A DNA stretch of 64,000 bases from Ligustrum vulgare (taxonomy: Eukaryota; Streptophyta; Magnoliopsida; Lamiales; Oleaceae). The position numbers were made by a program, and so were the translations under genes. Positions 10,463 to 21,461 of the stretch are shown one piece after another. The notes under the pieces are model-generated. The model worked only from the letters and a program-made list of their open reading frames with translations. It was not told the DNA's origin and made no database searches. The stretch is taken from contig OY743184.1 of NCBI GenBank assembly GCA_963555705.1, forward strand, positions 32,002,614-32,066,613, in the 5' to 3' direction. Each line of letters begins with the position of its first letter. Position 1 is the stretch's first letter.

Positions 10463-11116
10463 ATGGAAGCACCAAAACTTCGACAAATCAAAACTATTTG
10501 TGTATTTTGTGGATCAAAAGTAGGGAAAGGCTTCGGTTATCTAGAAGCGGCTGTAGATCTTGGAAAGAAACTGGGGGAAAAAGGTATCACTCTTGTGTAT
10601 GGGGGTGGTAGCAGTGGTCTAATGGGTTGTGTTTCCCAATCTGCTCTTGCAGAGAAATCAAAAGTAATCGGTGTTATACCTGTCCCTTTGGTAGATGTTG
10701 CAGGCAAAACACGAGGGCATGAAGTTCAAACTTTATCCATCCATGAACGCATAACTTGTATGTTATATGGTTCTGATGCCTTTATAGCCCTGCCCGGAGG
10801 TTTTGGTACCTTAGAAGAAATTTTTAACATTACCTCGTGGGCTCAACTAGATCTCCATACTAAGCCTATTGGGCTTCTGAATGTTAACAATTTCTTTGAT
10901 GGTTTGTTAACCTTTCTTGATTATGCTGTGGAACAGGGATTTATCTCTCCATTTTCCAGAAGGCTTCTTATTTCTGCTCCTACTATTGATGAACTACTGG
11001 ATAAGCTGCAGTCATATATCTCAATACAAGATCCAGCAGGAGTTAAGATAGATTGGTCGCAAGGAAGGGGAATCAAGCGAAAATGGAGTCCGGTTAATGT
11101 AAACTTAACTCTTTGA
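10463..11116 (+). CDS. LOG: LOG-type cytokinin riboside 5'-monophosphate phosphoribohydrolase
   Basis: Intact, intronless 217-codon gene. LOG enzymes release active cytokinin bases from cytokinin riboside monophosphates in the cytosol. Landmarks: CVFCGS at 13-18, LVYGGGSSGLMG at 44-55, HER at 94-96 and the signature PGGFGTLEE at 111-119, with R96 and E119 at the positions known as catalytic. The residue after R96 is Ile where plant LOGs normally have Lys. Length fits the plant family, and the C-terminal third (SWAQLDLHTKPIGLLN, SAPTIDELLDKLQSY) is plant-like. Plant LOG genes normally have several introns. Here the gene is antisense to the retroelement, so introns could not have been removed from the element's own transcript: a processed cDNA or a viral-type source is implied. 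An open frame in a divergent copy suggests past selection. Confidence 0.9.
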   Translation: MEAPKLRQIKTICVFCGSKVGKGFGYLEAAVDLGKKLGEKGITLVYGGGSSGLMGCVSQSALAEKSKVIGVIPVPLVDVAGKTRGHEVQTLSIHERITCMLYGSDAFIALPGGFGTLEEIFNITSWAQLDLHTKPIGLLNVNNFFDGLLTFLDYAVEQGFISPFSRRLLISAPTIDELLDKLQSYISIQDPAGVKIDWSQGRGIKRKWSPVNVNLTL

Positions 11117-11126
11117 ATCTTAGAAT

Positions 11127-11338
11127 AGGTGGGGGTAGAGTACGGAGTATTCTCACTCTCGAGACACCCCTCCATTTACTAGGATTTCCTTCATGTTTAA
11201 ATCTTGTGTGTACTTCAAAGATTCCAGGTGGTAGATTACGGAGTATTCTTACTCTCGAAACACACCTCTTTGAAGGTTTCTTTATTTCCTCAAAAGATCA
11301 GAGGTGGTAGGATACGGCTACTCCGGAAACACATCTCT
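11127..11338 (+). repeat. Three hairpin-like repeats downstream of LOG
   Basis: Three related blocks at 11127-11172, 11225-11270 and 11300-11338. Each has GGTGG(T/G) near the start, TACGG in the middle and ACACMYCTC-like sequence at the end. The outer arms can pair (GGGG with CCCC in block 1, AGGTG with CACCT in block 2, AGAGGTG with CATCTCT allowing one G-U in block 3), so pairing is kept while bases differ. They would lie in the 3' UTR of the LOG transcript. No function is known to me. Confidence 0.6.
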
Positions 11339-11436
11339 CATTCTGAGGATCTTTCCATGTTTTATCTCTTATGCTTTCGTGTGTTTCATGTATTCCTTTC
11401 CAGTGTGACTCTTGTGTGTTCTCCTTATGAGAAAAT

Positions 11437-11442
11437 AATAAA
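11437..11442 (+). terminator. Possible polyadenylation signal after LOG
   Basis: AATAAA about 320 bp after the LOG stop codon, past the three hairpin-like blocks and TG-rich sequence (CTTGTGTGTTC). Plausible 3' end of the LOG transcript. Confidence 0.4.
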
Positions 11443-11479
11443 ATCTCTGCTATCATCTACTAAATCTCGTTTGTGATGT

Positions 11480-12293
11480 AAATAATCTTGCATGTCTAAC
11501 CTTAATTCCTTTAGTGGATGCTTATCATATTATGCTCTTAATTCCAAATGATAAAATTCTGGATAGAGTCTCCCTTGTAATTTGGACTTATTCCAAACCA
11601 TAAGCATACTTCATAACTCACAATAATAAATAACTCCACATTTGATCACAACGATCTAAAAATATTGAAAATAATTCTAACACTTCAATATCATCAAAAT
11701 ATCCCATAATTCAATTCATAATTCCTCAACATAACAATTTCAAATAATATTTTTCAATATCACAATATCACTTCCTTCGATACCTTAATGGCTCAAAAGA
11801 TAACTCATACTTATAAATATATGCCATAAATCATATTCCCAAAATTTATTCACAAAGCCAAACTTCATAATAAATTTCTCTTCAACATAGAGGCATAATA
11901 AATTAACTCAACATAATATCCATTACTTAATTTTCAATAAAATCATATTATTCCCATTATGCTCAACACTCGTTTTCTTTAAAAAAATTTCTCATAATCA
12001 TACATTAAAGCATATAAGTTATGACAAAGCATAACAACATCATTATTTTCGAAGAAATACATTCTTATTTCTCATAAATCATAAGTATCCGAAATACTCT
12101 TCATTCTTTCTCATAAATCAATAAAATGAGTATTCGAAATACTGAAATAACTTTAAACATCATAAACTTCTTTACCTCGGAGTTGGTGGAACGAATGATG
12201 GCAGTGGCAATCTTCATCAATAAAATTTATAATGGAAAATATTTCTTGAAAATTCTTTTTGAAAATTTTTCCAGTCTACAGAAACGCAGACTA
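11480..12293 (-). other. Element C non-coding interior, left of the 5' LTR
   Basis: AT-rich, without coding capacity. Stretches such as CATAATTCCTCAACATAACA and TATAAATATATGCCA (about 11720-11830) recur with few changes at about 37750-37856 in element D. This brackets the cargo at roughly 9570-11480. Confidence 0.6.
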
Positions 12294-12305
12294 TCTCTGA
12301 TACCA
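12294..12305 (-). other. Primer binding site of element C (tRNA-iMet)
   Basis: On the minus strand TGGTATCAGAGA follows the LTR end after 3 bases, matching the initiator tRNA-Met primer site TGGTATCAGAGC with one final difference. It fixes the minus orientation of element C. Confidence 0.85.
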
Positions 12306-12308
12306 ACT

Positions 12309-15300
12309 TGTAGCGCCCCGAGTTCCGTATACCCGATTCACTACGTCATTTTCTGTCTAAATTTTTTCGAATAATATTTTTGCGGAAGAAATAATTGAAA
12401 TTCATTTTTGGCAACATTAAATAAACTGTAATGGCCGCTAAAATTGAAAACATTTATGAAACCATTTGAAATAGTAAATCGAACCATTAATATTGTAAAG
12501 AAATTGCCAATATCATAATTTCTCAAATAAATGAACTTCTCTAAATTATTCGATTGTTTGGAAAATACGGAAATCATTAACGTCAAACTTTCAACCGTTC
12601 AACGATTATTGCCACCATCATTCATCGCTCGCCACCGTCTCCAAAATCTGCAAAACTGTTAAAAAGTAGGGTGAGTATTTCATGGGGGAAATACTCAGTA
12701 GACTCATCGCAAATTAATTTAATTTATAAGATGATTAAACACATAAATCCCGGCTCTTTATAAAACGGGCATTGATAGAACTTCTTTATAAAACTGCTCT
12801 TGATAAAACTCATATTGTGCATTACAGCACGGGACATATTTTGCAAATCATATGCTCTTTGAAAATAGCTCTTTGAAAATATCTCTTTGAAAATAGTTCT
12901 TTGAAAACAGCTCTTTGAAAACAGCTCTTTGAAAACCATATACTTATAAAAACATTTTAATTATGCCAAGCATAATTTCTTTTGAAAGCATAACATAAGA
13001 TAGGATTTAAATCCTCATAAACATAAATAGACACAAGAACTTTACCGAACTTAGGTGGCAAGAATTCTTATGCAGTAAAATCATAATAACAGTAAGTTTT
13101 CATCATAACATAGGATAATATCGAAATCCTCATAAACATAAGAATTTTACCGAACTTAGGTGGTAAGAATTCTTATGTAGTAAGTATACCAAGCATAATT
13201 TTCTGAAATTCATAGGGATCAATTGCATCATAACATAAGATAGGATCGAAATCCTCATAAACATATGCGACAGGAATTTTACCGAACTTAGGTGGTAAAT
13301 CCTCATAAACATATGGAAAGATAGGAATTTTACCGAACTTCGTGGCAAATCCTCATAAACATAGGAGACACAAGAATGTTACCGAACTTAGGTGGCAAGA
13401 ATTCTTATGTGTAGCGCTACTAAAACTCCGGTCCCCTTAACATATCATAACTTATCATATGGGACCCAAAACAATCTTGGTAGATTGATTTCATAGCAAT
13501 GATCCAAAAAAAACATTTTTCGTGAAGCATAGGGTATACTTACTTTTCGTAAAAACATAAAGTATATTTTCTTTTCATAAAAACATACTTACTTTTCATA
13601 ACAACATAAGGTATATTTACCTTTCATAAAAACATACTTGTTTTTCTTAAAAATTGACTTTCACAAGTCACATGACATTCATATGAAATCATAAGTTAAA
13701 TCAATTAATAAGTGCGAGTCTACCTCAAATCCGACGAGTGCAAAGTTGAGCGGGAATGACTTCAATTTCTTTAAATTCTCCGTACGCTTCGTCTTAGCCA
13801 ATAAGTCACTTTAGTCTATCGAATATATAGTTCAAAATGATAAATTATAATTTGAGGACTAAAATTGATGTTTTGAAAGTTGAGGGACTAAAATGAATAC
13901 TTTTGAAAGTTCATGGACTAAAATAGATATTTTGAAAGTTGAGGGATTAAAATGAATACTTTTGATAGTTGAGTCGGAAACTCAAAACAATAGGGTTGAA
14001 ATAATATATTTTAAAAATGAAGGCTGAATAAAATCATTTAAAACTTAAGGGCTGAAATTGATAAGTTTAAAAGATGAAAGGACTGAAATAAAACCTTTTT
14101 TAAAACATAGGGACTGATTTGAAATAACTTTAAAACTTCAGGGACCAAAATGCAAATTTCCGAAATTAATTATATACTCAGATTTACTCTCTCTCTCTAC
14201 CATTCTCACTTCTCTTTCTCTCGTTCTCACTCTCTCTTCACTCAGCACTCTCTCTGCGATTTCATCAGTGAAATCAGGCGAGGAACGAACGAGTGACACT
14301 GCCGGTGATTCGCCGGCGAAGTAGCCGGCGCAGGTTGCGGTAAGTGGTGGCCAAAGCAAGGTTTCTGATTTTAGGGCTTGGGTGCTGATTCGAGGTGAAA
14401 CCGGGGCTGCAGGTCGGGACTTCCGGTGGAGAATCCGACCATAAATGGTCGACGGTAGAGGTAGGTAACTGGGTTAGAGTTCTTGGTAATATTTTGGGTT
14501 TTGGGGAGTTTGATTTGGGTGAAGGTGAAATGGGCAGTGGCGATTTGAAGCTCGGTGTTGGTGGTTGTTCGGTTCTGGCTGCGGAAGGGGACTGCAGTGG
14601 CTGTGGTGCTTTTACTGAGAATGGTTTGGTGGTTGAAATGGTGCCGGTTGTGGTAGTGATGAAACAGTGGTTGGTGATGAGGACTGATTAACGGAGGTGG
14701 TGTGATGAGGCAGATTGATGTTGGTGCAGATGAGAATTGCAGTAGCGCTGTTTGGTGAATTGAGGATGATGGTTATGGTGGTGGCTTGGCATGGCTGGTT
14801 TGGCTAACTGGTGATGATGGATCTGTGCTCATGGTTTGCATATTGGGGTTAAATTGATGGAGATGATGGTGATTTAATCTGTGGCAGGTGGTTGGTTTTG
14901 ATGATTTCGAATGGTGATGAAGATGATGATTCAGAGACTGGTTTGGAGATTCGGCTATGGCGGATTTGAGGATGGCGAATTGGAAAGGCAGGCTGGTGGT
15001 TGCAGCTTTCATCATGTATAATGGAGTGGTGTCATGTATAATGGAGTGGTGGTGAAATAGATGATAATGGAGAATATAATCATTATGTTCTTGCAACATA
15101 ATGAATACATACGGGTGGTGGAGTTAGTGGGGAATAAAATCATTGAATGGAATAATTATAATTTGGTTTAATATGATATGGATTTGGTGTAAAGAGAAAA
15201 GAAAGGAGGAGAAAACATGGGGGATGAAATCAACTAAAAATTTAACTATCTTTGATCAAGAAACGTTTTTAAAACAGATATATTTTTGACTGAAAAATAC

Positions 15301-15512
15301 ATTTTGAAAATAATACTTTGAATAAATAGTTAAAATAATATAATTTTAGAAATTCGGATTTTAATTTAAAATCGAACGAATTCGATATTTCTTGACTTGG
15401 CTAGACGAATTCGTCGCGGCGTTAATTTCAAAATAATAAATGAAATAGTAGCGACACAATTTTCTAAATATTAAAATAATTATTTATTGCATAAAAATTC
15501 TGGGTCGCTATA
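12309..15512 (-). repeat. 5' LTR of element C (minus orientation)
   Basis: Partner of 5836-9039 at a constant offset of 6473 bases. I saw no difference in any stretch compared, including homopolymer runs. The last base is ambiguous because the flanking duplication ATACT shares an A with the LTR end. Confidence 0.9.
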
Positions 15513-15516
15513 TACT

Positions 15517-16608
15517 TGTGTGGGAATATGCTTGATATATGTGGGGAAATATCATGTGATTTGAACTAGGAATGACTATTTATTCCTAACCTTTAGATCA
15601 TTAGATTTTCCGTCCCTAAAATAGAACCAAACGTGCCCAAAAGGCAAGTTTTGGGGTGGAATGTTTAGAATGTGTATGTATTGGTAGGTTGGAGGTCTGT
15701 GGTTCTTGATTTTTCACTTTAGTTAAAACGGTTTGGTCAACGAGTATAAACCATAGAAAAATGCTGAAGGTCTTATTCTACTCTTCAAAAGCCTTTTTGA
15801 CTCGAGCAATTAAGTCTAAGGGGTCTTTCAAACTTGGTGCCCTAAAGTCGTCTGGCTTGGGAGTCACCAACCTAAAGCCGCTACAGGGGTCAATTAGAAA
15901 GAAAGTACTGAGAGTGGACTTATACATAAGACAAACAAACATCTTTAACTTTTCGATATCGACTGTGTGACTCGAGCAATTAAGTTTGAGGGGTCTTTCA
16001 AACCTGGTACCCTAAAGTTGTCTGGCTTGGGAGTCACCGACCTAAAACTCACTACAGGGGTCACATAGAAAGCGAATGAGAAAATTATTGATAAGCTTTG
16101 TTGACTATAATTGTGGAGATGAAGAGTGTAGAATTGGGGACTGCATACTTTTGACTTGTTGTGCATGCATACTTCTAATTCTACTATCTTGAGTGGAAAA
16201 AGCAATGAAAATATTTAGAAACCACATTGATAGAGGGAACCTCGGGATATGAGGGAAGAGCATAAGGTTGTGATCATCCATGAGAGTTGAAAGGAAATCA
16301 TTGTTTGACCACATGGGATTTGGGTTTGCTTGTGCATGATGAGTTACATTATGTTAGGTATATTTTTGTTCAAGTATGCGTTTGATTTTGGCTATTCACA
16401 CACACACGAAAGTTCAGCATGGGATAAGTGGAAATAATTTCTATGTTGTTCAATTTCCTTTTCTAAAGTGCATGTTTGATTCGAACTTTAGGCAATATGG
16501 TAAATGAATTAACAGTTAAAAAATTTTGTTATTCAGTTATTTTGACATATTTTTATTTTTAGTTTTAGTTTGTTCGAGGACGAACAAATATTCTAGTTTT
16601 GGGGGGTT
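15517..16608 (+). other. Element B non-coding 3' internal region, right part
   Basis: Continuation of B after the C insertion. Two imperfect copies of about 130 bp (15790-15910 and 15968-16080) share GACTCGAGCAATTAAG and CTTGGGAGTCACC. Much of it has a diverged counterpart in element A at 20040-20320 and 21174-21460. It ends in the purine tract GGGGGG (16601-16606) directly before the 3' LTR. Confidence 0.6.
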
Positions 16609-18224
16609 TGATAAGTGTTTTTTATACACTTATTTATCTGTTAAAATTTGGATATTATTTTGTTTTTCTTGAATAAATTCTACTTAATTGTTGTTATTTA
16701 TTATTATTTCAGCTTTTTTCCCAAAATCAAGAAAAATAAGAAATTGTAGAAAAATGCACTTTTGGATGCTAACTGGAGCTAAATTGTACAATCGAGAGGC
16801 TAATGACATCAACGGGAAAGATGCAATGTGCCAAAGTAAAAAATCATCAGTTGAAGGACTGAAGAGCAAATTAAACATGAGGGAACAACTTGCAAATATC
16901 CAATGATTGACTTGGATCACAAGACAATACTTTGAGTATTTTTAGGAGTCAATTGGATGCAAGTAGAAGCCAAAAAGGAATGGAATATAACAGGAATATT
17001 ACCATAAAATTGATTCCAACCGCACAAGATTCTGGACAGATTTCTAGTCGGACTTTGAGACCTAATTTTAGGGTAGTAAAGTTTGAATTGGAAAATCCTA
17101 TTTTAGCAAGAATTATAGTCCTTTAAGTTATCTTTCTAACGTAATTTGAATCACCTCAATCAGATAAGGGAATAGAAAGATATGGTCGAAATACTGAACG
17201 CTGTGCAGATATAAGAAAAGACTCGCGGGTTTGACGAATTTCTTTCCTTTTTCAACTAGGTCTCTTCACCAACTATATAAGAAACATGTCTTGCACGAAA
17301 ATCAGACCTTTCCCTCACCTAAGAACATCATAATTTTGGGATTTCAACGTCAAATTCTTGGGATATTGGAGAAGCCGACTGACTTCAACTATTCAAACTC
17401 TGGGTTTTACTTTCATTATTTATTGCTATTTTTAGTCCCAAGAATATGAGTAGCTAAATTTAATATTGGGATTGATGATGAAGATTTAATATTTCTACTT
17501 TTAATTTCAATTCTCAAGTTGGGGATTTTATTGTTTTCATGTATTGATTTTACTATGGTTTTTATGCTTGAATTAACTGGCTACTAATTCATGATTTAAT
17601 GGTTGTTTTCATAATCCGAGAGGTGAGTTAACAATTAGACCGTGTAGTAAAAGCTGGCAATTTCAACAAAAAGATAGAGATATGAAATTGTGGTTGCTTG
17701 TGATCATTTATGAATTCCTAGGTAATTTAATGCATTTAGTTAAGGAGAACTTTGACCCGCTGTAGAGATACATGGTTGACTTAGTTAAATATGCCTAATT
17801 TGAACTCGAGAGAGGTAAATTAGATACATTTGTGAATTCGATCAAATACAATTTTAGAAAACAACTTGAGATGAGAAATTATGCTTGAATATTATTTCGA
17901 AATCATTAGTCCCAATAGTTCTTTATTATTAAGAAAACTCATCGTTCAATTTCTCGTTTTTGTAGTTTAATTTAGTTGCTTTTAGTTTAATTTTCTATTT
18001 CTTAGTTTTTGGAATTGTTAGTTTTATTAATCTCTCAATTTATTGTCTTTTTGGAATCATTTGCATTTTATTTTCTTAGTTAGTGTTTGCTTTAGTCTAA
18101 GAATTCTCTTTATCAAAGTAAATCGATAGCAAAAACATAATTCTCGTGGGATCGATAACCCGGACTCAAAAGTCTACTTTACCACTTGTTAAGGATATCG
18201 TGCACTTGCGATTTCACAAGAACA
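16609..18224 (+). repeat. 3' LTR of element B
   Basis: Begins TGATAAGTG after the polypurine tract, ends CACAAGAACA, and is followed by the target duplication GTAGT (18225-18229). It is shorter than the 5' LTR because it lacks two blocks present there, and it carries about 16 extra bases near its end. Confidence 0.85.
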
Positions 18225-18229
18225 GTAGT

Positions 18230-20317
18230 TTTTGTTGGTATCATTGAGTCATCATTCTTGCCTTGCATTCTATGCATCTAATTAGGGAGCTATCCACAAT
18301 ATGTTCTGTGCATGAAGTGCATTAGCATTGATTTCATCAAAAACTTCTAGCCTAGAAGTTCAAAGCACATGAAGATGCATATATACATTTAGAAGCTTGT
18401 TCACCCCATTGAATTCTTGGTTTTCATTGCATACTCGAATTGTGGTGTTAAATCATTAACTCAAGTATGAAACTTTAAGTTCTAGATATGAATAAAGTGT
18501 AGGTGGTTGACTACATAGAGAATAAGGTGTTCATTTGGTCGAAAAATTGAGTTTGAAATTCAAAATTGCATAAAAAGTTGGTTTCAGTTGGTGAACTACG
18601 TGGCCACACCCATACCTTTTGGGACCACATGGGTGCATTAACTTTCAACAAATCCTACAGGTTTTATCACGCGGCTACCAGATTTCCTTCTGTGCGGCCA
18701 CGCGGTTAGGTAGGGCAAAAACGATAGGTTTTTGTATGCAGCGGGTTTTAATCACAATTTTACAACATTCAATCTCATTTTCTCTCCCAAAATTCACCCC
18801 AACATACAATACCACCTAATTTCAACACATACACATAGGATTGAACATCAAAACATGCTTGCATCGCATTCAAATCTCTCATTAAGGTAAGTTTCACTTC
18901 ATTAATTTTGCAATTTTCAATTTTTTTTATTTATTATTATTATATTTTTTGGATTTTCTTGCTTTTATGGAGATTTGGAGTTCATGGATTCTTGAGTTGT
19001 GGAATATGCTAGAATTGTATGTTGAATTAATTGTGTAACATAGGTTAAAAAATTTGGATAATTCCAAGCTTGAAATTCTATGCTTTCCCATTATTATATT
19101 ATAATATGAACATTAGATGTTTGATGAAATGTCTAAGAGAGATTTTCATTGAATTTTTTGCAAAACTTTTTGAACTTTCATCTTTAATTCATGTTTAGCA
19201 CTGATTTTTAGTTATGCATTCTTGAGTTGCATCATCGCATTCCACAAAACTTGGATTTGGAAAGTTAAGCACACATAGGCATCATAACAAGGTCACTGCA
19301 GGGGTCTTGCACTAATTTTCAGCCTGCAGTGACCACTTTACTACAACATCTCACAACCCTTTTGAACTCTAAATGATCTGAATTTTTGATATGTTGTAGA
19401 ACACATTACATACTTTCACTCGTCCAATTATGGCTTGGAAAATTTTCAATTTTTCTTGGAGATGTCGAGGGATAAAAATAGATAGTTGACCATTTTCAAA
19501 GCAAATTCAGACTTATGTTTTTCTTTAGTTTGGGGGTGTGGATGTGATTTCCTATGATTGCTTATAAATTTGATGTTTCTAATGTACTTGTTTCACTCTT
19601 TCGAGGAACACATCAATTAGGATACATCAAAATCAAGATTGGAACAACTGAAAGCATCCGAGTTTACATTCAAATGAAAACTCCAAATCAAAGAATCTGC
19701 ATCCTCAAACCCGGGATGTACTTGAACCCCTCTTTATGTGTTTCTTTATTTATTCATCATAACTTTATTACATACATTGAGGGAAATGTATATTTCTAGT
19801 TTGGGGTGGAAATCTCATTCATGCATCATATTCATTTTTGCTTCACATTCATTCGATTGTTTGGGTTTTTTTTTTTTAAAACAAAAAACTTGAAAAATTT
19901 AAAAATTTTGTTGATATGTTTATTGTCAGGATATAGTTTGGATTAACTTTATGTTTTAGCTTGAATATTGGATAACCTAAAACTTGAATTCTTCTTGACT
20001 AGTTATTATTTGCTTGATTTCATCTTCATCTATATATAGCCATTGTTAAATTATTACTTGTGTAGGAGTATGTTTAATACTTGTGTGGTATGTTTATGCA
20101 ACTTGAATATAGGAATGACTTATTAATTCGAAAATTTAAATCTTTAAACATCTCGACCCAAAAATAGAACCAAACAGCTCAAGAAGTAGTTTGGGATGGA
20201 AAAATTAGAATGTGCATGCATTGATGGGTTGATTCTTTGTTCTTGGTTTTGCACTTTTAATTGAAATGGTTTGGTCAACTGGTATAAACCAACTCTAGTG
20301 TAAAAACAGAAAAATGC
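18230..20317 (+). other. Element A non-coding internal region
   Basis: Resumes element A after the B insertion. No gene seen. AGTTTGGGG stretches near 19528 and 19799, a T/A-rich run at 19869-19890, and from about 20040 clear similarity to the 3' interior of B (for example CAAAAATAGAACCAAAC, ATGGTTTGGTCAAC). The open frame at 19554-19799 has no recognisable domain. Confidence 0.5.
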
Positions 20318-20320
20318 TTA

Positions 20321-21168
20321 GGCCCTGTTCTCTTTGCTGTTTTGAGGTCGTTTTCTGTTTTTATTTTAGAAAACGTTAAAAACGCGTTCTCCTTACCATT
20401 TTCGAAAACGCATTTTGGAAAACAAAAAAAAAAATTGTATACAAAACGCCCAAAACCTCGTTTTGGGCGCTTTGTATGTATTTCGACAAAAAATGTCCAA
20501 AACACGGAAAACGCATTTTGGGATTTTTTTTTTAAAGAATTATCTTAACTTGGAACTAAATATAATATAAAGTTTTTATTTTTTTATTATTTTTTTTAGA
20601 ATTATCCTACCTTAGAACTAAGCCTAAATAAAGATTTTTTTTAATTTTTTAATTTTTTGAGAATTATCCTAACTTGAAACTAAACTTAAATAAAGTTTTA
20701 TTAAATTCAATATCAACATTACAAAAAAAATTAAGTGAAAATTCTTATTGTTATATTTCAAAAAATGCCTTGATAAATGGATTCTTGTGGTTTTGAAAGA
20801 CTTGCATTTTCTGAATTTTAATAGAACTAGAACTTTCTCAAATCCCGAAAATGACCAAGCTGTGTTAATATAAACTCTTAATGGTCACATTAATGTATTG
20901 CATGTAATCATATTTTCAGTGTATTGTGAAAAGAAATTTGAGTTTGAGTCAATAGTATTCTGCAAGCAAATTAATTAAAAATAGTTCAAGTAGTATTCTG
21001 CAAAATTTCAAAAAGAACGTGTTTTCTTGCTTTTCATTTTCAAAAACAGTTTTCAGAAATAACAAACCAAACGCGTTTTCAGCAAATTTGAAAACAAAAA
21101 TGAAAACAGGAAATACAAAACATTTTCGAAAATGAAAATACAAAATAAAATACAAACAGAACGCCACC
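20321..21168. mobile_element. Harbinger-like MITE in element A
   Basis: An 848-bp block splits a sequence that is continuous in B (compare 15762-15785). Its ends GGCCCTGTTCT and, inverted, GGTGGCGTTCTG are imperfect terminal inverted repeats, flanked by TTA (20318-20320) and TAA. The interior is rich in GAAAAC/GTTTTC motifs that can fold back. No transposase. Confidence 0.55.
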
Positions 21169-21173
21169 TAAAA

Positions 21174-21453
21174 GTCTTATTCTACTCTTCAAGCCTTTTA
21201 GACTCGAGCAAGTAAGCTTGTAAGAGTGTTAAAACCTGATACCTTAAATTTAACTGAGTTGGGAGCTATCAATCCAAAGCACGTTACAAGGGTTAATTAG
21301 AAAGCTTTAGGGAGAGTGGACTTATACATAAGACAATAAAACATCATTAAACTTTTCTCTGTCACCTTTGTGACTTGGGTTATTAAATTTGAGGTGTTCT
21401 TTGATCCTGGTACCCTAAAGTCATCTGACTTGGGAGTCATCGACCCAAAACTC
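21174..21453 (+). other. Element A 3' interior between two MITEs
   Basis: Diverged copy of the B interior at 15765-16040, including TTATTCTACTCTTCAAGCC and CTTGGGAGTCATCGACC. Non-coding. Confidence 0.55.
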
Positions 21454-21461
21454 GCTAAAGG

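Larger units (their letters stand above)
5836..15512 (-). mobile_element. Element C: young LTR retrotransposon carrying a LOG gene
   Basis: Two long terminal repeats (5836-9039 and 12309-15512) keep a constant offset of 6473 bases with no indel. All translated frames in them are identical, so insertion is recent. ATACT flanks both sides (5831-5835 and 15512-15516, one base shared with the LTR end). The primer site (12294-12305) and polypurine tract (about 9040-9053) both read on the minus strand. The 3.27-kb interior has only the last codons of a chromovirus pol, non-coding sequence shared with element D, and two plus-strand genes. It is therefore a non-autonomous, LARD-like element with captured cargo. 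Confidence 0.88.
460..18224 (+). mobile_element. Element B: Athila-like gag-protease LTR retrotransposon
   Basis: A complete element bounded by related LTRs (460-2299 and 16609-18224) starting TGATAAGTG and ending CA, with a 5-bp target duplication GTAGT on both sides. It has a tRNA-Asp-like primer site, an Athila-like gag and a protease region, but I found no reverse transcriptase, RNase H or integrase. Without the nested element C (about 9.7 kb) it is about 8 kb. It resembles gag-only (TR-GAG type) non-autonomous elements. Gag and protease are now broken by a SINE dimer, a frameshift and stops. It inserted into the related element A. Confidence 0.8.

Noticed and set aside
11127..11338. CRISPR-like or satellite array after LOG
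   Set aside because: Only three imperfect units with unequal spacing in a plant nuclear context; better described as structured 3' UTR repeats.
20275..20548. Overlapping frames rich in Phe/Lys on both strands at the start of the Harbinger-like MITE
   Set aside because: Shadows of the GAAAAC/GTTTTC fold-back repeats; no transposase motif.
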